64,000 nucleotides of DNA from Candidatus Obscuribacterales bacterium (GTDB lineage: Bacteria; Cyanobacteriota; Vampirovibrionia; Obscuribacterales; Obscuribacteraceae): positions 62,001 to 126,000 of the forward strand of contig JAGVKB010000102.1 in NCBI GenBank assembly GCA_020050835.1, given 5' to 3'. A program made the position numbers and the translations under genes. The notes under the pieces were generated by a model. That model saw nothing but the letters and a program-made list of their open reading frames with translations, was not told the origin of the DNA and made no database searches. Positions 49,501-54,852 of the stretch are shown here, in pieces (position 1 is the stretch's first letter; every line of letters starts with the position of its first letter).

Positions 49501-50850
49501 GGCAGCTCCGGCGGCAGTGGTGGTTCGGGAGGAGCTGGTGGTGGCTTCGGAGGAGGCGGAGGCGGTGGCGGACCAGATCAAGGAGATCCTCGCTATAAGC
49601 CATTGATACCAATTACTGACGATAGTCCGCCAACCAATGACCCTTCCTGGATTAGTCCCCAGAACAACGGCGGGGGCAACTCTCTGGGACCTGCTCCAGA
49701 TGGTCCTTTGACCGGATATGTTGACACTAATGACTTTCAACCAGTTGATCCGAATCAGGTTAGCTTTGACACAGACTGGTCTGATCCCTTCTTCACGCCG
49801 GGGAACAGTACTCTGACGCCACTATTTGGACCTAGCATAAATCAAGTTCCTTCGAACAATGAAAATTATTCTGCTGCTTATGCTGAAGGACCGGATGTAA
49901 CAGGCTGGGTACCACCAGATAGCTCTCCAGGCGGGCCGGTTGCTTACATTCCAGCCGGAGCTGGCGGAAATACGACTGTAGTAGACTCTGAGTCAAGAAG
50001 CACCGGTGCGAAGGGTGCGTTGGTGCCTGGAATATATGTGGACTCACCACCCGGTTCGGTGGCAATGGACGGACCCGATCGCGTAAAAGTCACACTGGTT
50101 CAAGGACAGGCGCCAGTATCCTTGAAGATATCCTCGATAATGAACGGATCGTATGACAAGGCTGCCAACGCCAAAGACTTTGCAGTCGCGCAACAGTATG
50201 CTAAGGAAGCGCTCGGCATAGGGTCGACACCCACGACAGCAACCCAACCTGAGCAGCCGAAAACTAATACAGCAACAAACAATACTCCTCCTTCAGTCGG
50301 AGGTGGTGGTAATACTTCTGGCACAGGTGGTACCACAACCACAGGTGGTGGCGGTACCGGTAGTACCACAACCACAAGTAGTAGCGGTCCAGGATTGCTA
50401 AAGGGTCTCGTTAATGACAGGGGTGATATCGTAACTCTAACCGGTGGGGTTCCTGGTAAAGCGTTCGTTGTTACCGGAGGCGCTAGAAGTTACGATTACA
50501 AGGCAGTTGCACAGCCTGGGAGCGCATTGACACCTGGCAGTAATGACAATCTCGACATAAGAGGTTGGACACAACCACAGCTTACGATACCTGGCGAATT
50601 ACTTGAGGGACTGCAACCTGGGGAGCACAGAGTGATTAACTCGCCCACCCAGTTGTCCGGCTCAGGGAATATCACTAGTGCGACTTACGTAGGTACCGTA
50701 ACTCGTACTAGTACGGGGCTTAATTTCGAAGGTCATTTTGTCTACGAAATGGGTGGGTCGCGGCAAGCAACGCTCGAGTTTAACGCGCAGGTGGGAAGTA
50801 ATGGTTCAATTCAGGCTCAAGAAGGCGCCTCCCTGGTTCGAACAAGATGA
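40555..50850 (+). CDS. Giant exported beta-helix / glycine-rich surface protein
   Basis: About 3,431 residues. I take GTG 40555: AGGGGG lies about 6 bases upstream and it yields a signal peptide VRKIARQVLAALLSGC then LLVAMTSPAQA with an AQA cleavage site. Next comes a proline/valine (PVPVPIP) neck to about residue 130, then a filamentous-haemagglutinin-like start (GSAVGGTFTMGARFSQF) and over 2,300 residues of low-complexity beta-helix-type repeats rich in Gly, Asn, Thr and Ser (for example GTISSAGTLNLNAGGSITN). A glycine/serine/proline stalk of about 300 residues follows, then an Asn/Ser-rich region with a unique 350-residue C-terminus. No sorting motif (LPxTG), PEP-CTERM or autotransporter barrel is seen. 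Role: probably adhesin, stalk or sheath; secretion route unknown. Confidence 0.8.
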   Translation: MRKIARQVLAALLSGCLLVAMTSPAQAEDPMPAQPVPDSNNLPPATVPVPVATPVPVPIPAADPATIPAMVQSPAPIPVPIPIAAPMPSPMPDAVITPLPIQSPVQTGIPVAVPTPTPATDVMQASAVNSLPAVMPAGVPNPINLDLTSTTRSLQPPAMLQNTPVNIQVGSAVVPVTPQSVLTPAERLAVYQVVSTGQQSITLGQDGSAVGGTFTMGARFSQFVSNVVVPQGVTVLRDFATAGALNLTGTLTNSGTFYAASSNPGVTTASISAANIINQQGALLTSVLPAGGLPGISNAIGNLNLTLTAVQNILNAGTISSAGTLNLNAGGSITNALPAGVTGPPPVMQALNNMNIFAGSGIITNAGLIAASTGNINIAANLANNIAINNLNGTIQALAGAINVRDSSFAGQANLSIRGGDLLAKELNLNSGCGAVDVMAGKLEGTVNMNAGQTWVSAATKNLVLGKIQLSGDPAFYNTADDGDVIIAGTLQYSGTDLAIVASRDVLTAAGAGIIDTSTTSGPGRGGNVMIIAGANISTAPANPGQVQPNTPDPNDANITLVIQGASSSGGKIDLATGTPITQFSTGSANANGGNVALIAFNGANPTSTDPGTVKLPSALTITTGGVNTTSNRNGDVSVIAGGTTAQPVSLGGINTTGATGGGGGIFIYYGQPVVSTPTNPTITGGTLTAGSFSGGTSSASTVSIGDLSFFSSSGITIASPSSLQVGNMTTNGSNLAILSGGDITGAITGSSLNSTSSTGHGGHLVLLAGANITPNVAQPLSPSGVRTSLTAASHSLSGGKIDFVTGTTLSEISSSSTALGFNAGSITMLAYAGLSATSGTVQIPSTVTIQADSTGGGNGPTGGVWISAGSTTVTRSIDIGPVSITATGPNATDSTRNRIAVVAGVQSPSFSIVNGYLPTGSIAPSGTLGGAGSSLLVTGSLNASGFVQITAGTDVDIDGVTAGNALSINAGSTVATDALTAGANIQVVGPTNVFINGDINQHSPFISVPTLTITTESIDEFQIGTGAVTAGINGVVSTDALPASNRAAGFITVTNNGVGGIRVLSTDSISMVSDGNGNGPRFNLRANSGPLTLPSGVINASAAGVGTGLGGTIELRGATINWPDTGHLTLSVNSGSFENCVGCIVRGEISITDLNGATDLNIGTGSGKVEIQAFGTSKNISITGVRDLNIDPAGLLLTNGAFQHLIQFNPTGKLEIADSINLIAETIDLSGAPIIWPSTGHVGLSLGNVGSFGAILVKDLAGTADMSIGTGAGKVDIQAAGNQHVVKIEGVRNLNIDPVGLSFTNGETQRQIVLSAVGDLSFSDSISLNAIDVTLIGAPISWPSSAHVTVFADSAFQLGGANVQSLGSTADLDIGAGPGKMDIQTAGAFSFVTVAAGRNLNIDGSFLSFDDNARVSISADGKLVLTNSLGSPATMNNAWIDISAGEIDYTAGDIYAQQLMIKPPNSGAFFGPATLVSLGGTSTGPGFALTQDELVNRTHVHSLFVGRPDRLLDNFFDKLDIVLTEDLDLSSAEAKEIYLYTLATYTGTGHTLTLGSNQFLDIGAIAGLHSGTITAGASDLIVRTSIRPGPAGTNLVIDGPVSVTGAGTILIRANNDGSNIILGADVGGGATTLVETGSFSTVTRTAGTISGQDVSLSGFGEFGTITQSLNTSATNTLTVVTTGNAYINSLTPVSTSGFSVLGSLKLTSDHTITVPDEFIVGNVTLETNRGSNADIVLNAGIQSVDIFGPGISLIIHGTSQIVQNAGVLQSTSMYLQSDGVSIGTPSNPLQTVTSNLTALTCCGASVSVSNSGALALTDTSVGASLQVTNDDSIFVQNARTDNGSIDLTTIGGFIEVLPDSIITANNGDVTLQTTDLSFGAIYIDARARIGAFSPSTSLGNVFVLVGSNTQSNPTGSGPGFDVFDTNGGQVFLGSNGISLSGGGNRAFVDGRNVTFNSDISASSIVLGGDTTISAGPVSNIVSSLDLTNADVVNAILYLQSQGIITGDLQSTPSGVTGGFTLLPANVDFQLSAVNILAGVTVILQDFQAVNAVKVLLSNASTASNVVIAGTQTFTSSSSTLPVGVISIVDLNSSGTVQVSPSGILSSTGDLSLSSNITIANNGQVSAENNLVVQTVAGSLASIGGSGMYSANFLNQMGVFGIGQLNPTGALSGQSVELSNAGGDIGSVDNPVLIASQNLSLNLTAANGNAFVASTGALALGFTYVSGSIAVAANGGLGMYFVEAGGAILASALGEVVLENVFSGANFVLSTPAPISVLGSVTGNVISLTTTGIGQNDITLAGDLTALGAGSTIELRAGGTGSILAPNNDRIPVPGDTGGGGGGGGGGGVLFFSLFSFTGGGGPSSLLAESLHLETASGDIGEADHVINLLGETITLIAGGSGNVYASNSGLTGTLNASSAGGSFNFANFGDTTIGSITAGNGGISIFTQTGNMTILPGSIISATNGAVEILDQAFTDVFNQNRFLVGQGVTISSNSTDPALRKVSLLFGVTPTNDPGFDPGNLNSQFSNGGSASFGTYGITSLPPLNTLIADAGTIVTDVGSAGIASQLVLDGGVLITAGDVPATGGSGGTGGTGGSSGGASSGSFLKFGSVAESELLAFSKSGASIADLSAFFESRSSLSQASFVNGIGGSRVGTDTTPPPFADMFDNGGSFGDGDFEGSQYDAPMFTDNSSDELLANNGAGGLHLPPGAPGGSGGGGGGGGSPGGGGGGGGGGSPGGGGGGGGGGSPGGGGGGPGGSGGGSPGSGGGSPGASGGPGSGGGSPGGPGGGPGGSGATPSGSAGAPGGSPAPGGSAGSPGSSPGGAFDPGAANIANIAFVFGYDCTGAATQRMVDLIADLVNHLLQSGSGGGGGGNGGPKIASAAPPGNSSPFGSSPFGPTASDGGGGSSGGGERGGSGGSSAPGGTKGGGSAGSGGSGSGSGGGSPASGGAGGGGGSASSGGSGGSGGAGGSGGSGGGLGGSGSSGGSGGSGGAGGGFGGGGGGGGPDQGDPRYKPLIPITDDSPPTNDPSWISPQNNGGGNSLGPAPDGPLTGYVDTNDFQPVDPNQVSFDTDWSDPFFTPGNSTLTPLFGPSINQVPSNNENYSAAYAEGPDVTGWVPPDSSPGGPVAYIPAGAGGNTTVVDSESRSTGAKGALVPGIYVDSPPGSVAMDGPDRVKVTLVQGQAPVSLKISSIMNGSYDKAANAKDFAVAQQYAKEALGIGSTPTTATQPEQPKTNTATNNTPPSVGGGGNTSGTGGTTTTGGGGTGSTTTTSSSGPGLLKGLVNDRGDIVTLTGGVPGKAFVVTGGARSYDYKAVAQPGSALTPGSNDNLDIRGWTQPQLTIPGELLEGLQPGEHRVINSPTQLSGSGNITSATYVGTVTRTSTGLNFEGHFVYEMGGSRQATLEFNAQVGSNGSIQAQEGASLVRTR
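43905..44830 (+). repeat. About 110-residue internal repeats in the giant protein
   Basis: Three copies of a unit of about 315-340 bases. Each holds a GAPI-x-WPS-x-H-V type segment (GATINWPDTGHLTL, GAPIIWPSTGHVGLSL, GAPISWPSSAHVTVF), a DIG/SIGTG-GK-DIQ segment and a NLNIDP segment. Positions of the WP segments begin near 43908, 44251 and 44567. Divergence between copies indicates old duplications. Confidence 0.7.
48670..49575 (+). repeat. Glycine-rich stalk-coding region
   Basis: About 300 codons dominated by Gly, Ser and Pro, interrupted by one non-repetitive stretch (about 49021-49150: NIANIAFVFGYDCTGAATQR). The 5' part contains exact tandem copies of a 36-base unit (SPG followed by glycines) with AGCCCA at 48724, 48760 and 48796. 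The codon bias creates long, meaningless open frames on the other strand and in another frame. Confidence 0.85.
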
Positions 50851-50959
50851 GCACGTTGGACTCTTAGCGATCGAGTAGCGCTTGTTGGTGGCTCGCAAAG
50901 TACTGGTTAGTCGGACTCGTCGCTCTATTAGTAATGGCTGCACTTCAGAAGCTCAAATC

Positions 50960-50995
50960 CATCGAACCCGTCTAAGGATTAGTACGGGTTCGATG
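50960..50995. terminator. Convergent-gene hairpin
   Basis: CATCGAACCCGT (50960-50971) and ACGGGTTCGATG (50984-50995) form a perfect 12-base stem with a 12-base loop, between the ends of the giant gene (50850) and the LTxxQ gene (51016). No T-run is evident on either side, so I call it a probable bidirectional terminator or 3' protective hairpin. Confidence 0.55.
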
Positions 50996-51015
50996 CGGTA
51001 TGCAGTCGAAATTCC

Positions 51016-52404
51016 TTAGTTCTCAGCCCGCATAAGCTGCACTAACTTCACGCGCTGAACCTCAGTCAACACGGCACGTCCTTCGAATAGACATTCGAGT
51101 TGCTTGTGTATTGTTTCAGCTTCAACGCGGTCGAAATTCTTTTGGGCGGAGATGATCTCCCGGTCATTTGATGTTGGCTCAAAAAATAACTGCCGTATCT
51201 CGGCTGTAATTTCGCCCATTTTTCGCTGTCCTTCACGATCTGACTCTTCAATCTTCATGTGAATGGCCATTATTTTTTTGTCTTGCTCGGCATCGATACC
51301 AGTGTCAGACCAGATCTTCGGGTGGTGCCGGTTGTAAGCGTCATGCCGTTGCTCTTTGGTCAGCACGTCCCGTGTCTTTGCAATTTGAGTCACTTTGGAT
51401 ACGGCGCGCTGCTCATCAATCTGATTGATTCGGTCCTGATTATTGACCAAGGCAGACTGATCCAGAGCGGGACTATTCAACAGCTTGTTACGTTCGGCTA
51501 CTAACTTGTCCCTTAGTTTTTTCCCCTGATCCAAATCTGCCATAAATTTGGACATTTGAGAATTGTATCTGTCCTTCTGTTCATTCGTGAGCGTCACTCT
51601 TTTGAACACTTGCTCGGGTGGCGCAAAGACCGTTGTGCTCTCGTTTTGTAGTTTGGATTCAACTGGATCTGGAAGGACAATTTTTGCTGAACTGGCAAGC
51701 TGTTTCCGCTGCGTTTCCGTCAACAGATTGTGGAGCTCAATCTCGACTTGTGTTCGTTTTCTAGCCAGTCCGGAGTCGAGTGCGCTTACCTGTTTTTGAT
51801 TGGCGATCAGTGCAGGTTCGTCGAGACTCATGGCATGACACCCATGGACGAGGTCCATCTCCTGCAACAGGATTGTCTGATCTAGCTCGAGATTGGCGCG
51901 TTGCTTCGCTGCGGTCAGTGTGGCCAGCAAATAGGGCTGCATCAACTCGCGATACTTCTTCAATTGTGCCTGAGAGAGTTCTATACCGGAAAGGACATCT
52001 GCAGCTCTGGGAATGCCTAACCATTGCCTTTGTTCCGGACTGAGAAGCTGGCGCACCGTGAGGTTGGTTTGCAACAGATCCTCATCTCGCCTGGCCTTGA
52101 TAGCGTCCTGCCTATTTTGGATATCCAGAATGGCCTTCTGATCGGGTGAAGGTTCCAGGAATAGTCCTGTTATCTGCCTTCTTGTGCCATCGATTTCTAT
52201 CTGGGAAGTTGCTGCTCTCTGCAATGCTGCGGCAATAAGTTCATCTGCTTGTTTCGCCTGGGTAGGAGTAAGGTTCCACAGAACCGAGGAATTGCCAAGG
52301 ACACTGGTGCGATCTTCTGCTCGAGCAACATTTGCAAACGCGAAGAGTGTAGTTAAGCCCAGAATTGTCGCAACTTTGATCTTGAATTTGTATTGTCTTT
52401 TCAT
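51016..52404 (-). CDS. Exported LTxxQ-repeat (Spy/CpxP-like) protein
   Basis: A 462-residue exported protein with a clean signal peptide (MKRQYKFKIKVATILGLTTL, cleavage after ARA). Seven LTxxQ-type motifs are scattered through a helical, charged body: LTPTQ, LSPEQ, LSQAQ, LTETQ, LTNEQ, LTKEQ and LTEVQ. Spy and CpxP have two and work as periplasmic chaperones or stress sensors; a multi-motif version fits an expanded periplasmic chaperone or scaffold. It lies on the minus strand directly after the FecR-like gene (11-base gap) and faces the giant surface gene, which suggests that it could help keep the surface protein soluble during export. Confidence 0.8.
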   Translation of the reverse strand: MKRQYKFKIKVATILGLTTLFAFANVARAEDRTSVLGNSSVLWNLTPTQAKQADELIAAALQRAATSQIEIDGTRRQITGLFLEPSPDQKAILDIQNRQDAIKARRDEDLLQTNLTVRQLLSPEQRQWLGIPRAADVLSGIELSQAQLKKYRELMQPYLLATLTAAKQRANLELDQTILLQEMDLVHGCHAMSLDEPALIANQKQVSALDSGLARKRTQVEIELHNLLTETQRKQLASSAKIVLPDPVESKLQNESTTVFAPPEQVFKRVTLTNEQKDRYNSQMSKFMADLDQGKKLRDKLVAERNKLLNSPALDQSALVNNQDRINQIDEQRAVSKVTQIAKTRDVLTKEQRHDAYNRHHPKIWSDTGIDAEQDKKIMAIHMKIEESDREGQRKMGEITAEIRQLFFEPTSNDREIISAQKNFDRVEAETIHKQLECLFEGRAVLTEVQRVKLVQLMRAEN

Positions 52405-52415
52405 GCAGTTAATGC

Positions 52416-53054
52416 TTACTTCGGTTGGGAATAGGGTCCGTCAGCGTTCGCGGTGTCCGACCAGATCGCGTGATTTTTCAGCACCTCGTTGATCAAGTGG
52501 CGCTGATAGGGATCGTCGGAATGCAGCATCGCTTGAAGCTGCTTGATACTCAGTACGGCAGAGGCAATCGAGAAGTCGGCGGTAAAAACTCTCAAGTTTT
52601 CACCCTGGTGGCTGAGCTTGGGCTTACGAAATGAAATCAATTTGCCGGGATTTACATCAGCAAACTCGGAGGTCAAGTTTGAAGTTACAACAATCTCTTC
52701 GCCTGGAAGCGGCCTAATGGTCGAGCTACCAACCGTTACTTTGACATCTCCCTTGCGCTTGGAATTTAAATTGAAAACTGCAATGTCCTGCCCTTTCCTG
52801 AGAAAGAAGACAAGCGTACCTTTGCCGCAAACAAGCTTAGTGTGAGCCAACTGGAGAGTCTGTTCTGCTTTGACAGGCATTACCAGTCCCAGTTTCGATT
52901 TAACCGGCTGAGCTTGCGTTGTCTCTGCGGTCTCTCCTGCGCTCCTGGCAGGGTATACGGAACCGGTGAATATGCTCGCAAAAACGAGTGCGATTGCGGC
53001 TAGCTTTCGCAAAGACTTGACTCCAACCGATTGCCAGCCCGCATCTTTGTGCAT
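52416..53054 (-). CDS. Exported FecR-like protein
   Basis: A 212-residue protein with a signal peptide (SLRKLAAIALVFASIFTGSV, then YPARSAGE). The body from about residue 55 has the strand pattern seen in FecR-type domains: TLVFFLRKGQDIAVFNLN, then VKVTVGSSTIRPLPGEEI. No sigma-factor partner is nearby. Homology is at pattern level only. I choose ATG 53054, with GAAGG just upstream; ATG 53075 adds 7 residues. It probably heads an operon with the LTxxQ gene, with the divergent OM-barrel gene sharing its promoter region. Confidence 0.55.
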   Translation of the reverse strand: MHKDAGWQSVGVKSLRKLAAIALVFASIFTGSVYPARSAGETAETTQAQPVKSKLGLVMPVKAEQTLQLAHTKLVCGKGTLVFFLRKGQDIAVFNLNSKRKGDVKVTVGSSTIRPLPGEEIVVTSNLTSEFADVNPGKLISFRKPKLSHQGENLRVFTADFSIASAVLSIKQLQAMLHSDDPYQRHLINEVLKNHAIWSDTANADGPYSQPK

Positions 53055-53221
53055 TGTGCCTTCATTAACAACCATTCACCCGCCACCGAAAGCAGATTGC
53101 CCCTGATCCTGACCATATTTTCTCACTTCCGGCCAACAGGTACACGCGGGAAGCCGATTGAAATTCATAATTTAGATGAGCCTGTGCGGCATGTCAAGAT
53201 CGAAATTCTGAGCCTATCTAT

Positions 53222-53230
53222 TGTTATAAT
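53222..53230 (+). promoter_or_regulatory. Extended -10 promoter for the OM-barrel gene
   Basis: TGTTATAAT at 53222-53230 is a TGn extended -10 motif with a perfect TATAAT (53225-53230), about 35 bases before the start codon. A strong -35 box is not evident, as expected for extended -10 promoters. Inside the 190-base divergent region. Confidence 0.5.
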
Positions 53231-53265
53231 CCTTGTGGTGCAAGCATTTCAGGAAATAATTTAGT

Positions 53266-54633
53266 ATGGGACTACAACGACTTTGGAGCACGATTTTGTG
53301 CGCCACGTTGTGGTTGACAATCGGATTGTCTGCTGGCGCACAGGAAGTTATCGGTCAGGCGCCAATTTCGGCTCCAATCACGCTGACAGAAAATGCGGCG
53401 CCGGTATTGATGGCCCAGGCTCCGCAGCGCGCTGAATCTTTCAATCCGACTGTTCTACCGACCGATGTCACTCCGATTTCACGCGGTGCTCAACGTGCAT
53501 TGCTCAGTCGAGAGCTGCGGTTCTCGTTGATGAAAAGGCTGCCGACTCGCCTCTGGTTCTCCCTTAACACTGAAGTAAGTCAACGCTATGAGAGCAACGT
53601 TTTCTTCACTTACAGTCACCATCGAGGTGATTACGTATTCCGAGCGCTTCCCAACGTAACTGTCGGGTATAACCTGCTTCCTCATACGAGCGTCTATTGC
53701 AATTATTTTGCGATCAAAGACGTCTTTGCCAAGCACCAGCGGTTATCTTTTCCGACCACTCAATCTCTATCCATGGGTGTGCGTCATGACTTGACGATTG
53801 GGCGAAAGACCAGCGTTCAATTTGACTTCCAGGCAAGGGAGTTATGGCAAGCAAGTCACCTTCACCAATTTGATTTTCTTCCTTCAGTTAACGTGACTTA
53901 TGTAGCGAGACCGAGAACATACCTGTTCGGAAGCTTGCTGCTGCAAATGCGGGGAAGAGAGTATTTCGCTGCGCCGACTCGAGAGCTTGATCCGTTCTAC
54001 ACCATCGGCGGTATCTATCAGAGAGGAGCTTGGACCTTCTTAGCTACCGATACGTTTGTTACCAACTTCCGAAGTCCGCCCTTCCGCGGCTCTATTCCAC
54101 GACAAGGCAATGCCACGATGATCGCAGACTTTGAAGTTTCGCATCCCGTTGTCCGCAAGATTCCAGGGTTGGTGGCATTCGTCAGAGTTGAGCCTGTTTG
54201 GAACTGGAGCTCGCACAAACAGACTGGTTTGAGCGGCTTCGATATTCGCGTATTTGGCGGGCTCAGACTCGCAGTCAACAAGCAATCCTATCTCTCCAGC
54301 ATTGAGAGACTTAGACAGCAGTTGATCGAATCCGAACAGGTGCAACCGCGGCGCCAGCCGAAGAAAGATCCGAAGTCTTCTGCCAACCCACCGGCAGTCT
54401 CGCCAGACAGCGGTTCGAATATCCGTCCCACGAGATCTTCAAATTTACTCAATATCTCTCCGGCGTCCTCGCCTGCTAGACCGGCTATAAGCGAGCGCAA
54501 GCAAGGCAGGTACAATGAGCCAATCACAATGTTGATACGCCAACCACCGTCCTCGCTCAGCGCCGAGGAGGCGTTAAAGTCGGCAGTTAACGGCAGGAGT
54601 TCGACTATTTCCGTGCCACAGGCATTGTTTTAG
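53266..54633 (+). CDS. Predicted outer-membrane beta-barrel protein
   Basis: A 455-residue protein with a signal peptide (GLQRLWSTILCATLWLTIGL then SAGA). From about residue 90 to 340 there are alternating hydrophobic/polar strands separated by short turns, each ending in aromatic residues (for example LWFSLNTEVSQRYESNVFFT and TVGYNLLPHTSVYCNYF), the pattern of an outer-membrane barrel of perhaps 12-16 strands. The C-terminal 100 residues are proline-, serine- and arginine-rich, so the barrel is not at the extreme end. AGGAAA precedes the start. It may form an export or anchor pore for the giant protein; that link is inferred from locality. Confidence 0.65.
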   Translation: MGLQRLWSTILCATLWLTIGLSAGAQEVIGQAPISAPITLTENAAPVLMAQAPQRAESFNPTVLPTDVTPISRGAQRALLSRELRFSLMKRLPTRLWFSLNTEVSQRYESNVFFTYSHHRGDYVFRALPNVTVGYNLLPHTSVYCNYFAIKDVFAKHQRLSFPTTQSLSMGVRHDLTIGRKTSVQFDFQARELWQASHLHQFDFLPSVNVTYVARPRTYLFGSLLLQMRGREYFAAPTRELDPFYTIGGIYQRGAWTFLATDTFVTNFRSPPFRGSIPRQGNATMIADFEVSHPVVRKIPGLVAFVRVEPVWNWSSHKQTGLSGFDIRVFGGLRLAVNKQSYLSSIERLRQQLIESEQVQPRRQPKKDPKSSANPPAVSPDSGSNIRPTRSSNLLNISPASSPARPAISERKQGRYNEPITMLIRQPPSSLSAEEALKSAVNGRSSTISVPQALF

Positions 54634-54658
54634 GTGAGCGCCAATGCCGTGCACTTAA

Positions 54659-54695
54659 CGGGATGTGAGAACAGCCCTCTTCGGGATGTGAGAAC
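54659..54695 (+). repeat. 14-base direct repeat
   Basis: CGGGATGTGAGAAC occurs at 54659-54672 and again at 54682-54695, 23 bases apart, in the convergent spacer between the barrel gene and the kinase-like gene. Meaning unknown. Confidence 0.8.
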
Positions 54696-54852
54696 GGCAG
54701 TCTTGGCACTAGATTATTGTTGTTAGGATCCAGGTTCGTCACATAGGTATTTGTAGGGTCGCATTGAATGCGTCCCCGTCACAAGAGAGGGCCCCGTTGA
54801 CTGTGCATTGCATCAGTTATTGAGGAGGGATTCTCACTGCCAATCATTTAGT

